DNA of 64,000 nucleotides, taken from Tigriopus japonicus (taxonomy: Eukaryota; Arthropoda; Copepoda; Harpacticoida; Harpacticidae). Position numbers and translations under genes: made by a program. Positions 47,253 to 58,271 of the stretch are shown in pieces; position 1 is the first letter of the stretch, and the number at the start of each line of letters is the position of its first letter. The stretch is taken from NCBI GenBank assembly GCA_010645155.1, contig JAAGOF010000041.1:448777-512776 (forward strand). The letters are read 5' to 3'. Below the pieces are notes generated by a model that saw nothing but the letters and a program-made list of their open reading frames with translations, was not told where the DNA came from and did no database searches.

Positions 47253-49099
47253 TTAGGCATAGACACTTGTAGTGATGGCAAAAATTATCGTGTAAAAGAC
47301 AAAAAAGAATCGCTCCAATCCTGCAGCCACCAAGACCCAATCCCTCATCACGCTAGATTGTGAATCACTTGACAAACTACTCTGTCGTTCGTCTCCTCCT
47401 CCATGATGTCCAGTCTCATGATCTCGGTCACCAGCTTGTTCACTTTCAGCCATGTCTGTGAGCTCTAATACTAATCTTTCGTGCGTTGAGGACACCTAAG
47501 AAACACAAAAAATATTTTTTATGAGGATTGTCTATTTTTTGAACGAGGAAAAGAAGAAATAATACCTGATGATAATAATTGCCAAGGCACAAACATTTTC
47601 CCAAGGAGCCGCTAAAGATATTTTTGAGAAACTTTGGCGGCCCACTGTATTTCCGGTCCCTTGCAAAGGATAAACAGGTCACATTCAAAAGCAAAGCAAT
47701 TCCAATCATGGCCGCAGTATTGCTATAAAACGTCACTGAAACCAAGAGCTCAATGGGTCAGGTAAATATGTTTTTATCATAGCTCAATATCAACCTACCT
47801 AATAATGGAATGACGTTATTATGAAAGGGCAAAGAACTAGCAAAGTAAAGCAGAAACATGCAGCAAGTTAGAAAAGCAAACCCATTTATGGTGGTTTTCT
47901 CGCCAGCCGTTGGGGGCAAAAGAAAGCAGCAAATTGTCATTAGCATGATAACTGAAAAAGAGGCAAAAGTGAAGCAACAAATGATATTTGTCTTTTTTTA
48001 AATCCTCTTACCTAAGCAAGGCAACACAAAAATGGCCTTGTAGGCTGGAGAGTTTCTTTGAAGGATAAATTCAAAGGTCACATCTGGATAGGATTCTGGA
48101 CAACAATCATACACTATGCGATTTCTTTGAGCAACTGTGGCTAACGACACCCAATCTCGGTTGTTCGTGTAAAAATCCAAAAGCTCCACCTGATCAGATA
48201 AAAATGACTCATCAAATTTGCCGCCTTCATTTAAATATTTGATTTGTTTAGATTAGGTTCAGGGTGACCTACTTGGGTCATATTCCGGTACAGGGCCAAG
48301 TCGATTTGATGGCCGTGTGAGGTCCAAGAGCCAAATTTGAGCTTGCACTCTTGAGTATCCAAAGGCCAATAACGCAAGTCAAGCTTACAAAAGGCCTTGA
48401 TATGGGCAGGGGGTACCCAAAGCACGTTTCCGGTGTGACTCACCAGAAAGTGCGTTTGTCCGTAAGGATCAAATTTTGTACTTTCAGCGCTGCAACAAAA
48501 CAGGTTATGATACAAATCTTCCTTGAACAGGAACTGACTAACTTTACCTGTTATAAACGAAAATATCCGGTTTCCAAATTTCTCCCACAGCCAAGTGAAT
48601 TTGAGTAAGATTGTCATAATCCAATGGATCCCAAGAGAGAAATTCGTCCTTCCAGTCAAATCTCATCCAAGCGTCAACGCCCATTACGGATTTCATCTCG
48701 TCGATATCTAGATGGATAATAGCCATTCCAATGGCCACAGTCACAGCCTTTGAGGAATCCCTGACCGGATGGACATGGGTGTCGTAATGTTCCAACAAAT
48801 GACATCTGAGCTTTTGACGAGGGGAACGACCTTTGTCGCAAACCGTCACTTCTTGTGTAGGTATGGGGGTATTAATAGATGTCTCTTTGGGAACTTCTGG
48901 AACCATCACCGGCCCTGTGGGCGGGACCACTGTGGCAGGAGACTCTAAATCTACGTTTGTGGTGGTGAATTCATTCTGACCTGTTGAAACAAACAATGAT
49001 TCATGCTTCTGAACCAGTTCACAAGAGCACGTTTGAATGGTTACCTTGAACAGTGATACAAAACAGACATGTGGTAAAGGCTCTATATAATGCCCACAT
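47253..49099 (-). CDS. Nicotinic acetylcholine receptor-like alpha-type subunit, 7 exons
   Basis: Exons: 49099-49045, 48980-48548, 48489-48273, 48189-48012, 47951-47799, 47735-47566 and 47495-47253. All phases agree, giving 482 residues. The signal peptide is MWALYRAFTTCLFCITVQG. A Pro/Thr-rich spacer precedes the ligand-binding domain. Loop A is WKPDIFVYNS (Y161). The Cys-loop is C197-x13-C211. Loop B has W218. Loop C has Y262, the vicinal C264-C265 and Y269. The acetylcholine aromatic box and alpha-subunit disulfide are therefore intact. The channel has M1 with LPCL, then PTAGEK before M2 (E312 at -1', as in cation channels), L322 at 9', and an unusual F319 at 6' where receptors normally carry Ser/Thr. 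The M3-M4 loop is short. M4 begins DWVLVAAGLERFF. The protein is probably a synaptic or neuromuscular cation-channel subunit, but its exact class is divergent. Confidence 0.85.
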
Positions 49100-49109
49100 G
49101 GTACTTGCA

Positions 49110-49985
49110 CACTAAATAGGTGCAATATAACAACGAGGAAATGTTGAAAACCAAAATCCTCTGAATGTTTACACAGACCACAGCCGAGATGGTTGTTTCA
49201 TGGAGAACTTGCTTTAAGGGAGGCTTACCGTGTGGATTCAAAAGGAGTTGGTTTCCCCTGTGTTCAGTACTATCATATGCGGGCCGACCCCTCCCAACAT
49301 GGCAGGCAATATAATGGACCGTTCGTGTAGTACGACTTGGTTGTATCTCACGAACTCCCAAGTCGCACAGTTGCTGAAGATGTCTCTTCACATGCGTCTG
49401 AAACTACATACAGCACTAGTTCGACTACAACTACCTGTGAGATTCAACTCTCCAAGCACGCCCGAGAGAGGTCTCATCCTAGGGTTAATGTTTCTAACAA
49501 TCTCATGAACTCACTTTGTTAATAGGTTATAGGTTTCTTTGGGTTTGGGACGTTGGCATAATTCTTTTGTTCTTGGGCGTTTGGAAAATAATGCCTTAAA
49601 ATTGTTGGTTGTGAAAGCAGATTGCAGAAAGAGCTTTGGAAATTTTGGTATTTTTGTTCCAAATGTCACATTTCCCTTTTAAGCATTTTGTAAGGGACTT
49701 AGCAATGACTATTGGCATAATTTGAAAAAAGTCATTCTACACATTCTTTGCAGGCCTTTTCATCCTACGTAAGTGGGCGAATTCGTGAAAAGGTTTGCGA
49801 GCAATTACATGGGTAGGCGTTTTTACTCATGCAAGATAGATGTCAATTGGAACTAGCAATCCTTAAGCCATTTCAAAGATCTTTAAACTTGATCAGTTAA
49901 CGTGAAGAGATATTTTCAAATGAAATCTTTTTTGCAAATGAAATTTTCAACCTGCCTTGCAAACCTACCTGCTTTGACAGAGCTG
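49110..49985. other. 5' flank of the receptor gene
   Basis: A minus-strand ORF (49083-49391) overlaps the signal-peptide exon in another frame. It is a shadow. No further coding exon or defined promoter element is recognised. Any 5' UTR exon would lie here. Confidence 0.35.
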
Positions 49986-49989
49986 TTCA

Positions 49990-50720
49990 AGATACTTTGA
50001 AAAAGTATCTAGATAAGAAAGTATTTTCTGCAAAGTATCTTGATAAAGATTGTTTAAGAGACTTCTCAAAAAATGTATCTAAATAAAGATACTTCAAGAT
50101 ACTTTCCTGAAAAAGTATCTATATAAAGATAGCTTCCCGAAAAAACTATCTAGATAAGATACTTGAGGATACTTTTCACAAAACGTATCTATATAAGATA
50201 CTTCTAGATACTTTTCTTCATAATGCATAATGTCAAATGATTTGTGCATTATGCACATTGAAAGTGGATGCATTATACATGTTGAGGCTTGAGAGTGGAC
50301 GCATTATGCACATTGAGAGTGGATGCATAATGCACCCTTCCTCAAAGTGGAAAATGAATGCATCCTGAGATTCCTCACTCTATGTGCATAATGTGTCCAC
50401 TCTCAACTCTCAACATGCATAATGCATCCACTTTCAATGTGCATAATGCACAAATAATTTGACATTATGCCTTATGAAGAAAAGTATCTAGAAGTATCTT
50501 ATCTAGATACTTTTTGGGAAAATGCATAATGGATGCTTTAACACAAAAGATTGAGAGAACACATTATCTAGATAAAGATGGTTTACGATAGTTTTCCCAA
50601 AAAAAGGTATCTAGATAAAGATATTTCAAGATAGTTTGCCGAAAAAAATTTCTAGATAAAGATACTTGTAGATACTTTCCCGAAAAAGTATTTAGATAAA
50701 GATACTTAAAGATACTTTCC
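49990..50720. repeat. Degenerate 40-bp minisatellite split by a long palindrome
   Basis: Both flanks carry direct copies of a unit like AGTATCTAGATAAAGATACTT followed by CAAGATACTTTCCCGAAAA, about ten copies in all, each nearly self-complementary. Between them (about 50196-50501) is an imperfect inverted repeat. Its arms run from AAGATACTTCTAGATACTTTT through ATAATGCATAATGTCAAAT and GTGCATTATGCACATTGAAAG, and meet near 50345. Interior AT-rich TGCATTATGCA words recur many times. It is probably a non-autonomous transposon or satellite-like element. The superfamily is unknown because no target duplication was seen. Confidence 0.65.
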
Positions 50721-51238
50721 ATACATATAAACATATATTCGGCTTAAGGAAAAGATTAGTGAATAGTGGTCGCAAAAGCTAGACCAGGGGTCAGCAACCT
50801 GTGGGCCGAGGAGCAACGAGAAAAGTTCAAAATAGGGAGCCCTAAAGCCATCAGTAGTACAAAACTTATGTGCCCCAAGCTTTGTGATTGCTTATTTTGC
50901 AATTATCTTTTTGCTTTCAGTTTGATGGGCTCCTTAGGAAATTTAGTCGAATTTAGTGGGCCAAAACCTCCAAAGGGGTTTTCGACCCGACCTTGTCAAG
51001 TCGGAAACACATCCACGTTTTCATCATAGATAAATAAAATAGAGATATCTCAATTTTGACGTCGCCAAAACCGCCCTCTATGAGGGATTACCTAACAACA
51101 TTGGTAAAAATGATGGTTTCATAAGGAACGTCATAGAGTCTGCTCCCTTGTTTGTAAAGCTAATATCCTTTTTGAAGTTTGATTCTCAGATTCAATCCAG
51201 AAAATACAGCCTGAGTCATCTAGAGGTCACGGATCAAA

Positions 51239-52273
51239 CAATGAGGTATTCGTAAAGGAGACAGTTGCTGAAGTTACCTAAAATCGATTGTAGACGGCGC
51301 CACATTTGACTAGGCGAGAATAAAATTTTGCTACGGAAGTACTGCTACCTTGAAAGTCCTTTTTAGACACTATTTCATCAGTTTTTAAAGGATTTATTGA
51401 TCTAAAAATAATGGAAAATAACTTTACTTCATGATTTTGTCACATTTTTATCCATACACCTGGACATTTCTTTCGAAAACCGAGTTTCAAGTGCACATAT
51501 AATGTTGCGTGAGTGTGAAAATTATGTCTTAAATCAAGGAAGTCAGAAACGACGCATGCACGGATTTTTTCCTGTCTGGCCAGGACCAAATTCGTCCCTG
51601 GGACTCTGATAAGGTTTTAAACCCCAAAATCGACCAAAAAATGATTGGAATTGTTGTAGGGCTGGTTGGGAAGGGTGGTTTGATCAGATCCATGTTAGTT
51701 TCAATGACCCCAAGCACGACGACTGGGCTCTTACAAGTTGTGGAAAAAGTACAATCTGAAGTAAGAAGCTTTGATTTTAGTCTATTTTAGTTCCGTACTA
51801 GTTCGCAATAATATTTTTCACTCACGCAACTCCAACGTAAATAAGTTTTGCATATTTTGTAAAAGCTAGGTGTCATGTCAGTTACTTGCAAATTTGTCCA
51901 TTTTTTGACCGCAAACAACGGCAAACAACGATGCCACAATGAATATGCATCAAATTGATGTTGCCGAGCCGGAAGTGTCGCAATAAGGATATTTCCAAAC
52001 TTGCGCAACATTATATGTACACTTGAAACTCACTTTTTAAAAGAAATGTCCCCGTGTATGTGTAAAAATGTGACAAAATCATGAGGTAAACTTTTTTCTG
52101 TTATTTTTAGATCAATAAATCCTTGAAAAACTGATGAAATAGTGTCTAAAAAGGACTTTTAAGGTAGCAGTACTTCCGTAGCAAAATTTTATTCTCGCCT
52201 AGTCAAATGTGGCGCCGTCTACAATTGATTTTGGGCAACTTCAGCAGCTGTCTCCTTCACGAATACCCCATTG
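51239..52273. mobile_element. Long-inverted-repeat transposon-like element, 1035 bp
   Basis: Left arm 51239-51515 and right arm 51996-52273 are inverse copies about 277 bp long, at roughly 85-90 percent identity by eye. Both begin CAATG(A/G)GGTATTCGT and continue through GTAGACGGCGCCACATTTGA. The centre holds an 85-codon open frame on plus (51533-51790). A stretch with IDQKMIGIVVGLVGKGG and SMTPSTTTGLLQVVEKVQSE vaguely recalls P-element/THAP-type transposases, but that likeness is too weak to claim. No target-site duplication was found at the apparent edges. Confidence 0.6.
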
Positions 52274-52279
52274 TCGCCG

Positions 52280-53360
52280 TCGTCTGCCTGGTTAGCTAGA
52301 ACTGAGAAGACTGGAGCTGGTTTGTGGTTTTCATGATCAATCACATGTATTCGTCCACAAGTGAAATTCTTTGATTGAATGAAAGATATATTGCAGATAA
52401 GAAGAGAAGGATTTTTTGAGCAGCATGTTGAAAAACTCTTGCTTGCTTTAAAGGCTTAAATTTGTATTTCAAGTATTGCCAATCATTTTTTCAGTTCAAG
52501 AATGAACGTGTGAATACAAATCTGTTCCAAGTCGTTAAAATCTATGAAATATTAGAGGGAGTTAGTGATGTGACTTGGGCAAGTAATGAGTCATCACAAA
52601 CACCCAAGAACAAGTTGTTGACAAGCATTACTTGGGCAATACACCAATACACTTCCCAAGCTCAAGGAACATCGGAAGATGCAGTTGCCGGCAGTTGCTC
52701 TTTGAAGAGTTAAGATACTTGCAGTGTGACTTAGAAGAAAAAATGTCAAGTTGCATTTTCGATTATCTTTTGACCTTAATAATTTAGCAATAAATAGTGG
52801 AAGTGATACAAAAAAAATATTTCAATTTGGATAGCATTTGCAAAACCATGGTTTTTTTGTTTCGGTTCTAGGCCACACATGAATGCACTTTTGAGGCTAA
52901 TCAAGACCGAGATTTAGAAGTCACACTTCCAGAACAATCTCGTTTACTCAGAGTTGCCGGCATGAAAAAGTAAAATGCCAAATCTTTTTTTAGTATTCTC
53001 GAAATATTTTGCATTTCCCCATGTGAGAGAATTGAAGTGTGTAATTTTCTTAAAAATACATCCTTTCAAAGGTATGGGCCCTATTTAACTGAATCAGCCT
53101 GGTTTAGTGAAATTCGGATGGCAAGTTTATTCTTCGTTCATAGCAAATTTGGCAAACCTGTTAGCTGGGAAAAGTACTTGTACAAGCACCCAAGCTATGC
53201 CAAGCTTCAGCAAGCCCAAGCATTGTGCCAATACAGCTTGCCCAATCTCTTGTTTGCCCCCCATCACTAGAGGGAGTGTAATCGTAAAAACGCGTCGCCC
53301 GTCGCCAATTGTTGAGCAGACAAAAGTGCTGGAACATTTGAATTGTGTGACCATACAAAT
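52280..53360. other. Non-coding stretch between elements
   Basis: Small ORFs on both strands (for example 52462-52713 plus, 53107-53433 plus and 53127-53411 minus) overlap one another and show no family features. Confidence 0.4.
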
Positions 53361-53417
53361 GACAACCTTGCACAGGGTGGCCAACTTTTTTGAAGAGACG
53401 ATGCCAGTCAAATCAAT

Positions 53418-53565
53418 GCTAGAAAAATGCTAGTTGAAAAATGGAAAATGCTAGAAAAATGCTAGTTGAAAAATGGAAAATGCTAGAAAAATGCTAGTTG
53501 AAAAATGGAAAATGCTAGAAAAATGCTAGTTGAAAAATGGAAAATGCTAGAAAAATGCTACTTTT
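53418..53565. repeat. 32-bp tandem repeat, about 4.5 copies
   Basis: The unit is ATGCTAGTTGAAAAATGG followed by AAAATGCTAGAAAA. Copies are nearly identical and adjacent, with no unique spacers, so this is not a CRISPR array. It lies just inside the left end of the hAT-type element, and the ATGCTAG motif recurs at its right end. Confidence 0.85.
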
Positions 53566-53613
53566 TCAAATAAAAAAAGGGACTGCAGCAAATATTTTGC
53601 CCATTAGTGAATA

Positions 53614-53752
53614 CAGTGAAATCTCGATATAACGATCTCCAATTTAATGATAATTTTATGGTTATCGTTTCACTAAGCTTCCTACGACAGCAACTCGATT
53701 TAACGATATATTTTGGGGTGATGAACAACATCAATAAATCGAGATTTCACTG
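53614..53752. mobile_element. Nested pogo/Tigger-like MITE, 139 bp
   Basis: The left terminus CAGTGAAATCTCGATATAAC and the right terminus inverted CAGTGAAATCTCGATTTATT match over the first 15 bases. TA flanks both sides (53612-53613 and 53753-53754). The unit sits wholly inside the hAT-type element, so it inserted later. Confidence 0.8.
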
Positions 53753-54839
53753 TATTTGAATCTACACTTTGACTTTAATTTTGCTGAAATTGAACACAAA
53801 AAGTATTTTTCTTCTACTATACTTGCCCAAACTTGTTAAAACCTTTGCCTTCAAAAAATTCAAATTCATTGATTGTGAAATAGATCATAAAGAGAAAAAC
53901 AAAACAATTGACAAGCCATGCAGCTCTTAGTTTTGATAAAAAAAATTAAAAAAAATATTCTTGAATTATTAAAGGTTTGTAAGAATCCAAACTTTATGTT
54001 TAAACGATTTTCCTTCAAATTTACTAGGATTCAATTGAAACTAGTGCTGGACCCAAAGCGCTTTTTTGATTCAGTTTCACTTATGCTTATGAAAACTAAA
54101 AGCAGACATGCATTTTAAAGACTGAAATTTCACACCAAAGTTGAATATTTCGTGGTTCAGAAACCTTTGCAACTTATTTTCCCTATTTTTTCAATTTGTA
54201 ATCACTCAACATCAAACACATGAACAGTTTAAATTTCAAAGTGAATTTTGCATGTTAAGAATTTTGTGATCTGCTACTTTTCATTTAAAAAAGCCCTCTT
54301 TTAACAAAAATGGTTTTGGTTAGAAGCCCTTTTTGATCCAATTTTTCCTGAAACACTGATTTATCCATTCTAAGTTTAATAAGCTGATGTTCTGAGGTTG
54401 GTGTTGCAGTTCCATCACAAATCTAATCTTTTTTTGAGACAAGTAATGCTTTGTGCCCCTTCTCAAGTTGTCTAGACAAAGCCTGTAAACAGAAATTTGG
54501 TTACCTGTACTGTATAACCAACTTGAAAGTAAAGATCTCAAGTCTTCCAATTTATCTTTTTTAAATGAGAGAACGTTGGCAAATTCGGCTAACAAAATCA
54601 GCCAAATCAAATCTTTGAAGCCCAAAATTGGATGTTTTTTTCCAAAAAAATGCTAGAATAATGCTAAAATGCAATGGATTTTTTTTCGATTCTAGAGCCT
54701 TTCAAATAATGCTAGAAAGAAGCTAAAAACTTGAGCGATGCTAATCGAAATTCTGCGATGCTTTTGCCTTTGAAAAAATGCTAATTTTCAGAAATTAGCA
54801 TCGAAAAATGCTAGTTGGCCACACTGACCATGCAATTGA

Positions 54840-57276
54840 TGAATCAAAGATAGAATTGAGTAATGTTTTTGGATCATTTTTGGGATTCTTTGTGGCCACT
54901 TTCTTGAAAGAACCAAGACATCACTAGGTGACCATGCCTTGGATTTGAATACTTCAACTAGGAACTTTTTGCCAATACATTGATTAAGTCACTGAGAGGA
55001 AGAACAAAAATTAAAGCTTTTGCGTTATGTAGTGCTAATCCAATACATAAATGGACAAAAACTAACTTGTTAACTAGCTATCTAGTGATTAATAAACAAT
55101 CTATGTTCCAAGTGCAAGTCTTTCAGATCCAAAACGCAAAGTTTTACTACCGTAACAACAATTTGATTTACAACCATTTCTAACTTGATAAATTTAAAAA
55201 GAAAAACCAAGATCCAATATGAATGTTTTTATGGTCTTCATGGCTCTTAGTTTTGACTTATTCAATAAATGATATTTAATTAAGTCTAAATGTGCCTGAA
55301 CTGTGTGCTCGTTTTGCATTTTCTATTGCATTTTTTGGCGTTTTTATTTGCATTATTTGTGCAGCCCTACATATCAGACTAAGAATCCCTATAGACGCAT
55401 TAGTTTATCTCGAAAATGTTCTTCTACCATTGAAACCTATAGTTCGACATTTTCCTATAAGGCAAATATTACTGGAACTCTATTAGCCAACGATTCAGTG
55501 AGGTCACTAATCTAAACAAAGTCAGGGATTGGTTCAGAATTGAGCCCGCTCAACCAATGACAACAAGGCAGCAATTTTGCGGACATTAGATCACTTTTGA
55601 CGCTTCAACAACACTTAGCAGCGATGACGTTAAGGACCCCATAAACCATTTAGGCCAATTGAAATCAGATGAATCATAGAATAGTCCAAAGAAGATTGGT
55701 GTTAAAAGGAAATTTTGTAACCTTTTCATTAAAAAAAGTTCCAATTATCTGGGATTTATTCATCAACAGTATGGCATAGGGTAGGTCACATTGAGCCTTT
55801 ATTCTGTGCATTGCAAATCATTTTGTTCACTACCATCGGGTCATTCTGATATAGAGGTGAAGAATCTTTCTAAAAATTGAAGTTTCTGATACTGTGGCAT
55901 TTTTTCTCGAAATGTTTTGGAACGGTGTCGGTGTTTGGTGGTGTCACGCATTCTTACATGTTTTCACTTAAGCTTGCGTGTAGAATCTAGTTGTTTCTTG
56001 GCTTTGGTCTGGATTCCCATGGTAGATCGATTGGTGGGTTTGTTGATTGGTTGCCTCTACCATCCTTCAAATATCTTCTGATGCTAGTCATGAAAGGTCT
56101 TCTGGTTTTTTCCTCTCGTAAGTTGCTCTTGTTGTTTTGGACTAAAGCAAGACGACGCTTTTAGTTTGGACGGCTGGCCGCGTCGGAACGGTAATTCAGG
56201 GTCAGAGCGGTAATCATAAAAATCCCAAACGTGCGTCCTTCGATACCGATCATCAAAGCGGCTTATGAGTTTGCTCAAATCAAAACCATGTCAATTTTTC
56301 AAAAGTAAATTACGTGTTCATTGAGTCAAGCGAGACAAGAGGGATGATTCAAATTGGTCTAAAAATAAAGTTTGAACCCTGATTAGGTCTGGCCCTCCGA
56401 CATAAATGTGAGGTTTGGTGAAAAGTTGGTTTTTTATTTCACTCTTACAGGAAGCCTGAGTACTTTTTAGCGCATTTTAAAAGACGTTGGTCCGTCGCAA
56501 TATTGGTACACCACATGTAGCCACCAAAAATATCAGAATCATCTCTTTTTCTAACAGCATTGAGCATTTCAAGTTTCGGTCCACCTGCGCAGCACGACTC
56601 AATGTCCGCGATCTCACATAGTACTAAAGAAGCAACAGGCAGGTACAAAATACGAAAAACAAAATACCGCAAATATCCATTCAATTTGCTTTGCATATCA
56701 ACTAAACTACGAAAGTGTACCTTTTTGATTATATCTCAAATAAGTAGATGTAATCAAGGCATAAAAGTAGTTGACTGACACCATCGCATTATTTTTAAAC
56801 GAGTGAAATCTCGATCTTCAATCGAAAACTCGTCACACTTGAGAAATGAAGGCAGAATCAGATCGGCCTAACGCCAATAATAATAAAGAGACTCTATAAT
56901 ATCTATAACATAATAATTAACGAGACTGTAGTTGAAGTACCAGCGCTTTTTAACTTATTTCCACCGCAAGCCAATTTTCGGCTCATTTTGTCACAATTTG
57001 ACGTTCATTTAGGTGTAAAGTTCTCTAGTTTGGGGGACGGACTCCTTCATAGCACTCCATAATTTAAAACTGGATCCCCAGCCCATAAACTTGAACAAAA
57101 AGTGGTGATCGTGAACATTAAGTGGCAGATGAATCAAAAAAGTTTTCACAATTTAGGTGGATCTACTTTAGGCAGCAAATTTTGGTCCAATACCATTTTT
57201 AGGTTGCCAAATCTTCTGTTGTAGCTTTTTTGGGTTGCCAAAATAGGATTGCCAACGACGGCACAATCAACTATTT
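54840..57276. other. Non-coding stretch between transposons
   Basis: No gene or RNA is recognised. A minus ORF at 56445-56696 has a W-x-C and Cys-rich end, but no family can be assigned. The other ORFs are short and mutually overlapping. Confidence 0.4.
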
Positions 57277-57284
57277 GTTATCGT

Positions 57285-58271
57285 TAGGGACAGGAAAATA
57301 AACTTATTCGTCTTTTTTCGTCTTTTTGACCTTTATTGCTCGCGAATTTTTTTTCGTCCAATTTGAATTTTATTCGTCTTTTTCCGTTTAATCGGGGAAT
57401 TTTATTAGTCTTTTCTCGTCTAATCGGGCAAGAATTTGGATTTCTTGGAATTCAAGCTCTTTAAGCGGTTTTTTTTTCAACTTTCCAAGCAAATAAAAAC
57501 TTCGAAGAGAGTTCAACCCCACCAATTACAGGGCAATTTAATAATTTGATTGTCAGTTGTGGTTTTGCACTAACAAAATACAATCCACATTTAAAAATCT
57601 CTTCAAAAATCTTATTGCAGGCGGATGAAAGAAAGAAAAGGCTTGTTCGGCAACAGTGGGTGGCTCGTGAGAATTTGAGCACTTTAAGGGGTTTCGCATT
57701 TTACAGTTTACAGTTTACAGTTTTTTGAAAGTTGTTTGTCCCTGTATAGGTTAGATAATTTACCAATCATGATGACAAAATTGTACTTTCTCCTTTCATT
57801 TTTTCTGTCAAATTGAGATTGAAACAAGTTCTTAAGCTTTGTAATAGAGATATAAATGCATGCACTAGTAATGTAAATTTGTATGTTTTAATAACTATTT
57901 TTTAAAAGCTAAATTTTTGAGTCATTGTCGGATTGTGTTGTAATAAAAATAAGTTTATAAGTTTATATAAAGGTTTGGTAAACTACTCTGGTAGTTTCTC
58001 TGTATTTTTTATCGTTTCTTGAGCCAATTTTCTTGAGTCTCGAAATAAGAAAAATCTCAATATAAGCAACATTTTGCCGCTGACAGAAAAGTTTCTTATA
58101 TCGAGATTCGACTGTATTTTTTTTCGTTTTTTTCGTCTTATGGGAACTTTTATTCGTCTTTTTTCGTTTAATCGAGCAATTTTATTCGTCTTTTTTCGTC
58201 TAATCAGGCAATTCCATTCGTTTTCTTTTGTTTAATTTGACCGTTTTATTCGTCTAAACTTCCTGTCCCTA
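57285..58271. mobile_element. Non-autonomous hAT-type transposon, 987 bp, with internal tandem repeats
   Basis: The left end is TAGGGACAGGAA and the right end is its inverse, TTCCTGTCCCTA. A perfect 8-bp target duplication, GTTATCGT, lies at 57277-57284 and 58272-58279. Both ends hold direct degenerate copies of a unit of about 31 bp, TTTTATTCGTCTTTTTTCGT followed by TTAATCGGGCAA (left about 57300-57435, right about 58115-58255). A pogo-like terminus at 58095-58114 marks a nested insertion. No transposase ORF was recognised. Confidence 0.85.
58095..58114. mobile_element. Pogo/Tigger-like terminus (remnant)
   Basis: CTTATATCGAGATTCGACTG followed by TA is the exact inverse of the terminus at 35355-35374. 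Degenerate CTCGAAATAAG and CTCAATATAAG repeats precede it from about 58036. It sits inside the hAT-type element and probably represents a later, now degraded insertion. Confidence 0.45.

Larger units (their letters stand above)
53373..54826. mobile_element. Non-autonomous hAT-type transposon, 1454 bp
   Basis: The left end is CAGGGTGGCCAACT and the right end inverted is CAGTGTGGCCAACT (13 of 14 match). An 8-bp target duplication, ACCTTGCA (53365-53372) and ACCATGCA (54827-54834), differs at one base. Many ATGCTAG/ATGCTAA words cluster near both ends, including a 32-bp tandem array on the left, as expected for hAT subterminal binding sites. A pogo-like MITE is nested at 53614-53752. A 101-codon minus ORF (54320-54625) inside does not resemble a transposase that I recognise, so the copy is presumably non-autonomous. 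Confidence 0.82.

Noticed and set aside
51533..51790. P-element transposase gene
   Set aside because: The likeness is limited to a short stretch, and no catalytic residues or THAP finger can be seen.
53418..53565. CRISPR-like repeat array
   Set aside because: The 32-bp units are contiguous with no unique spacers, and the locus is eukaryotic and lies inside a hAT-type element.
56445..56696. FLYWCH-like zinc finger in a minus ORF
   Set aside because: Only a W-x-C and one later Cys fit; the His residues and spacing of a FLYWCH domain are not present.
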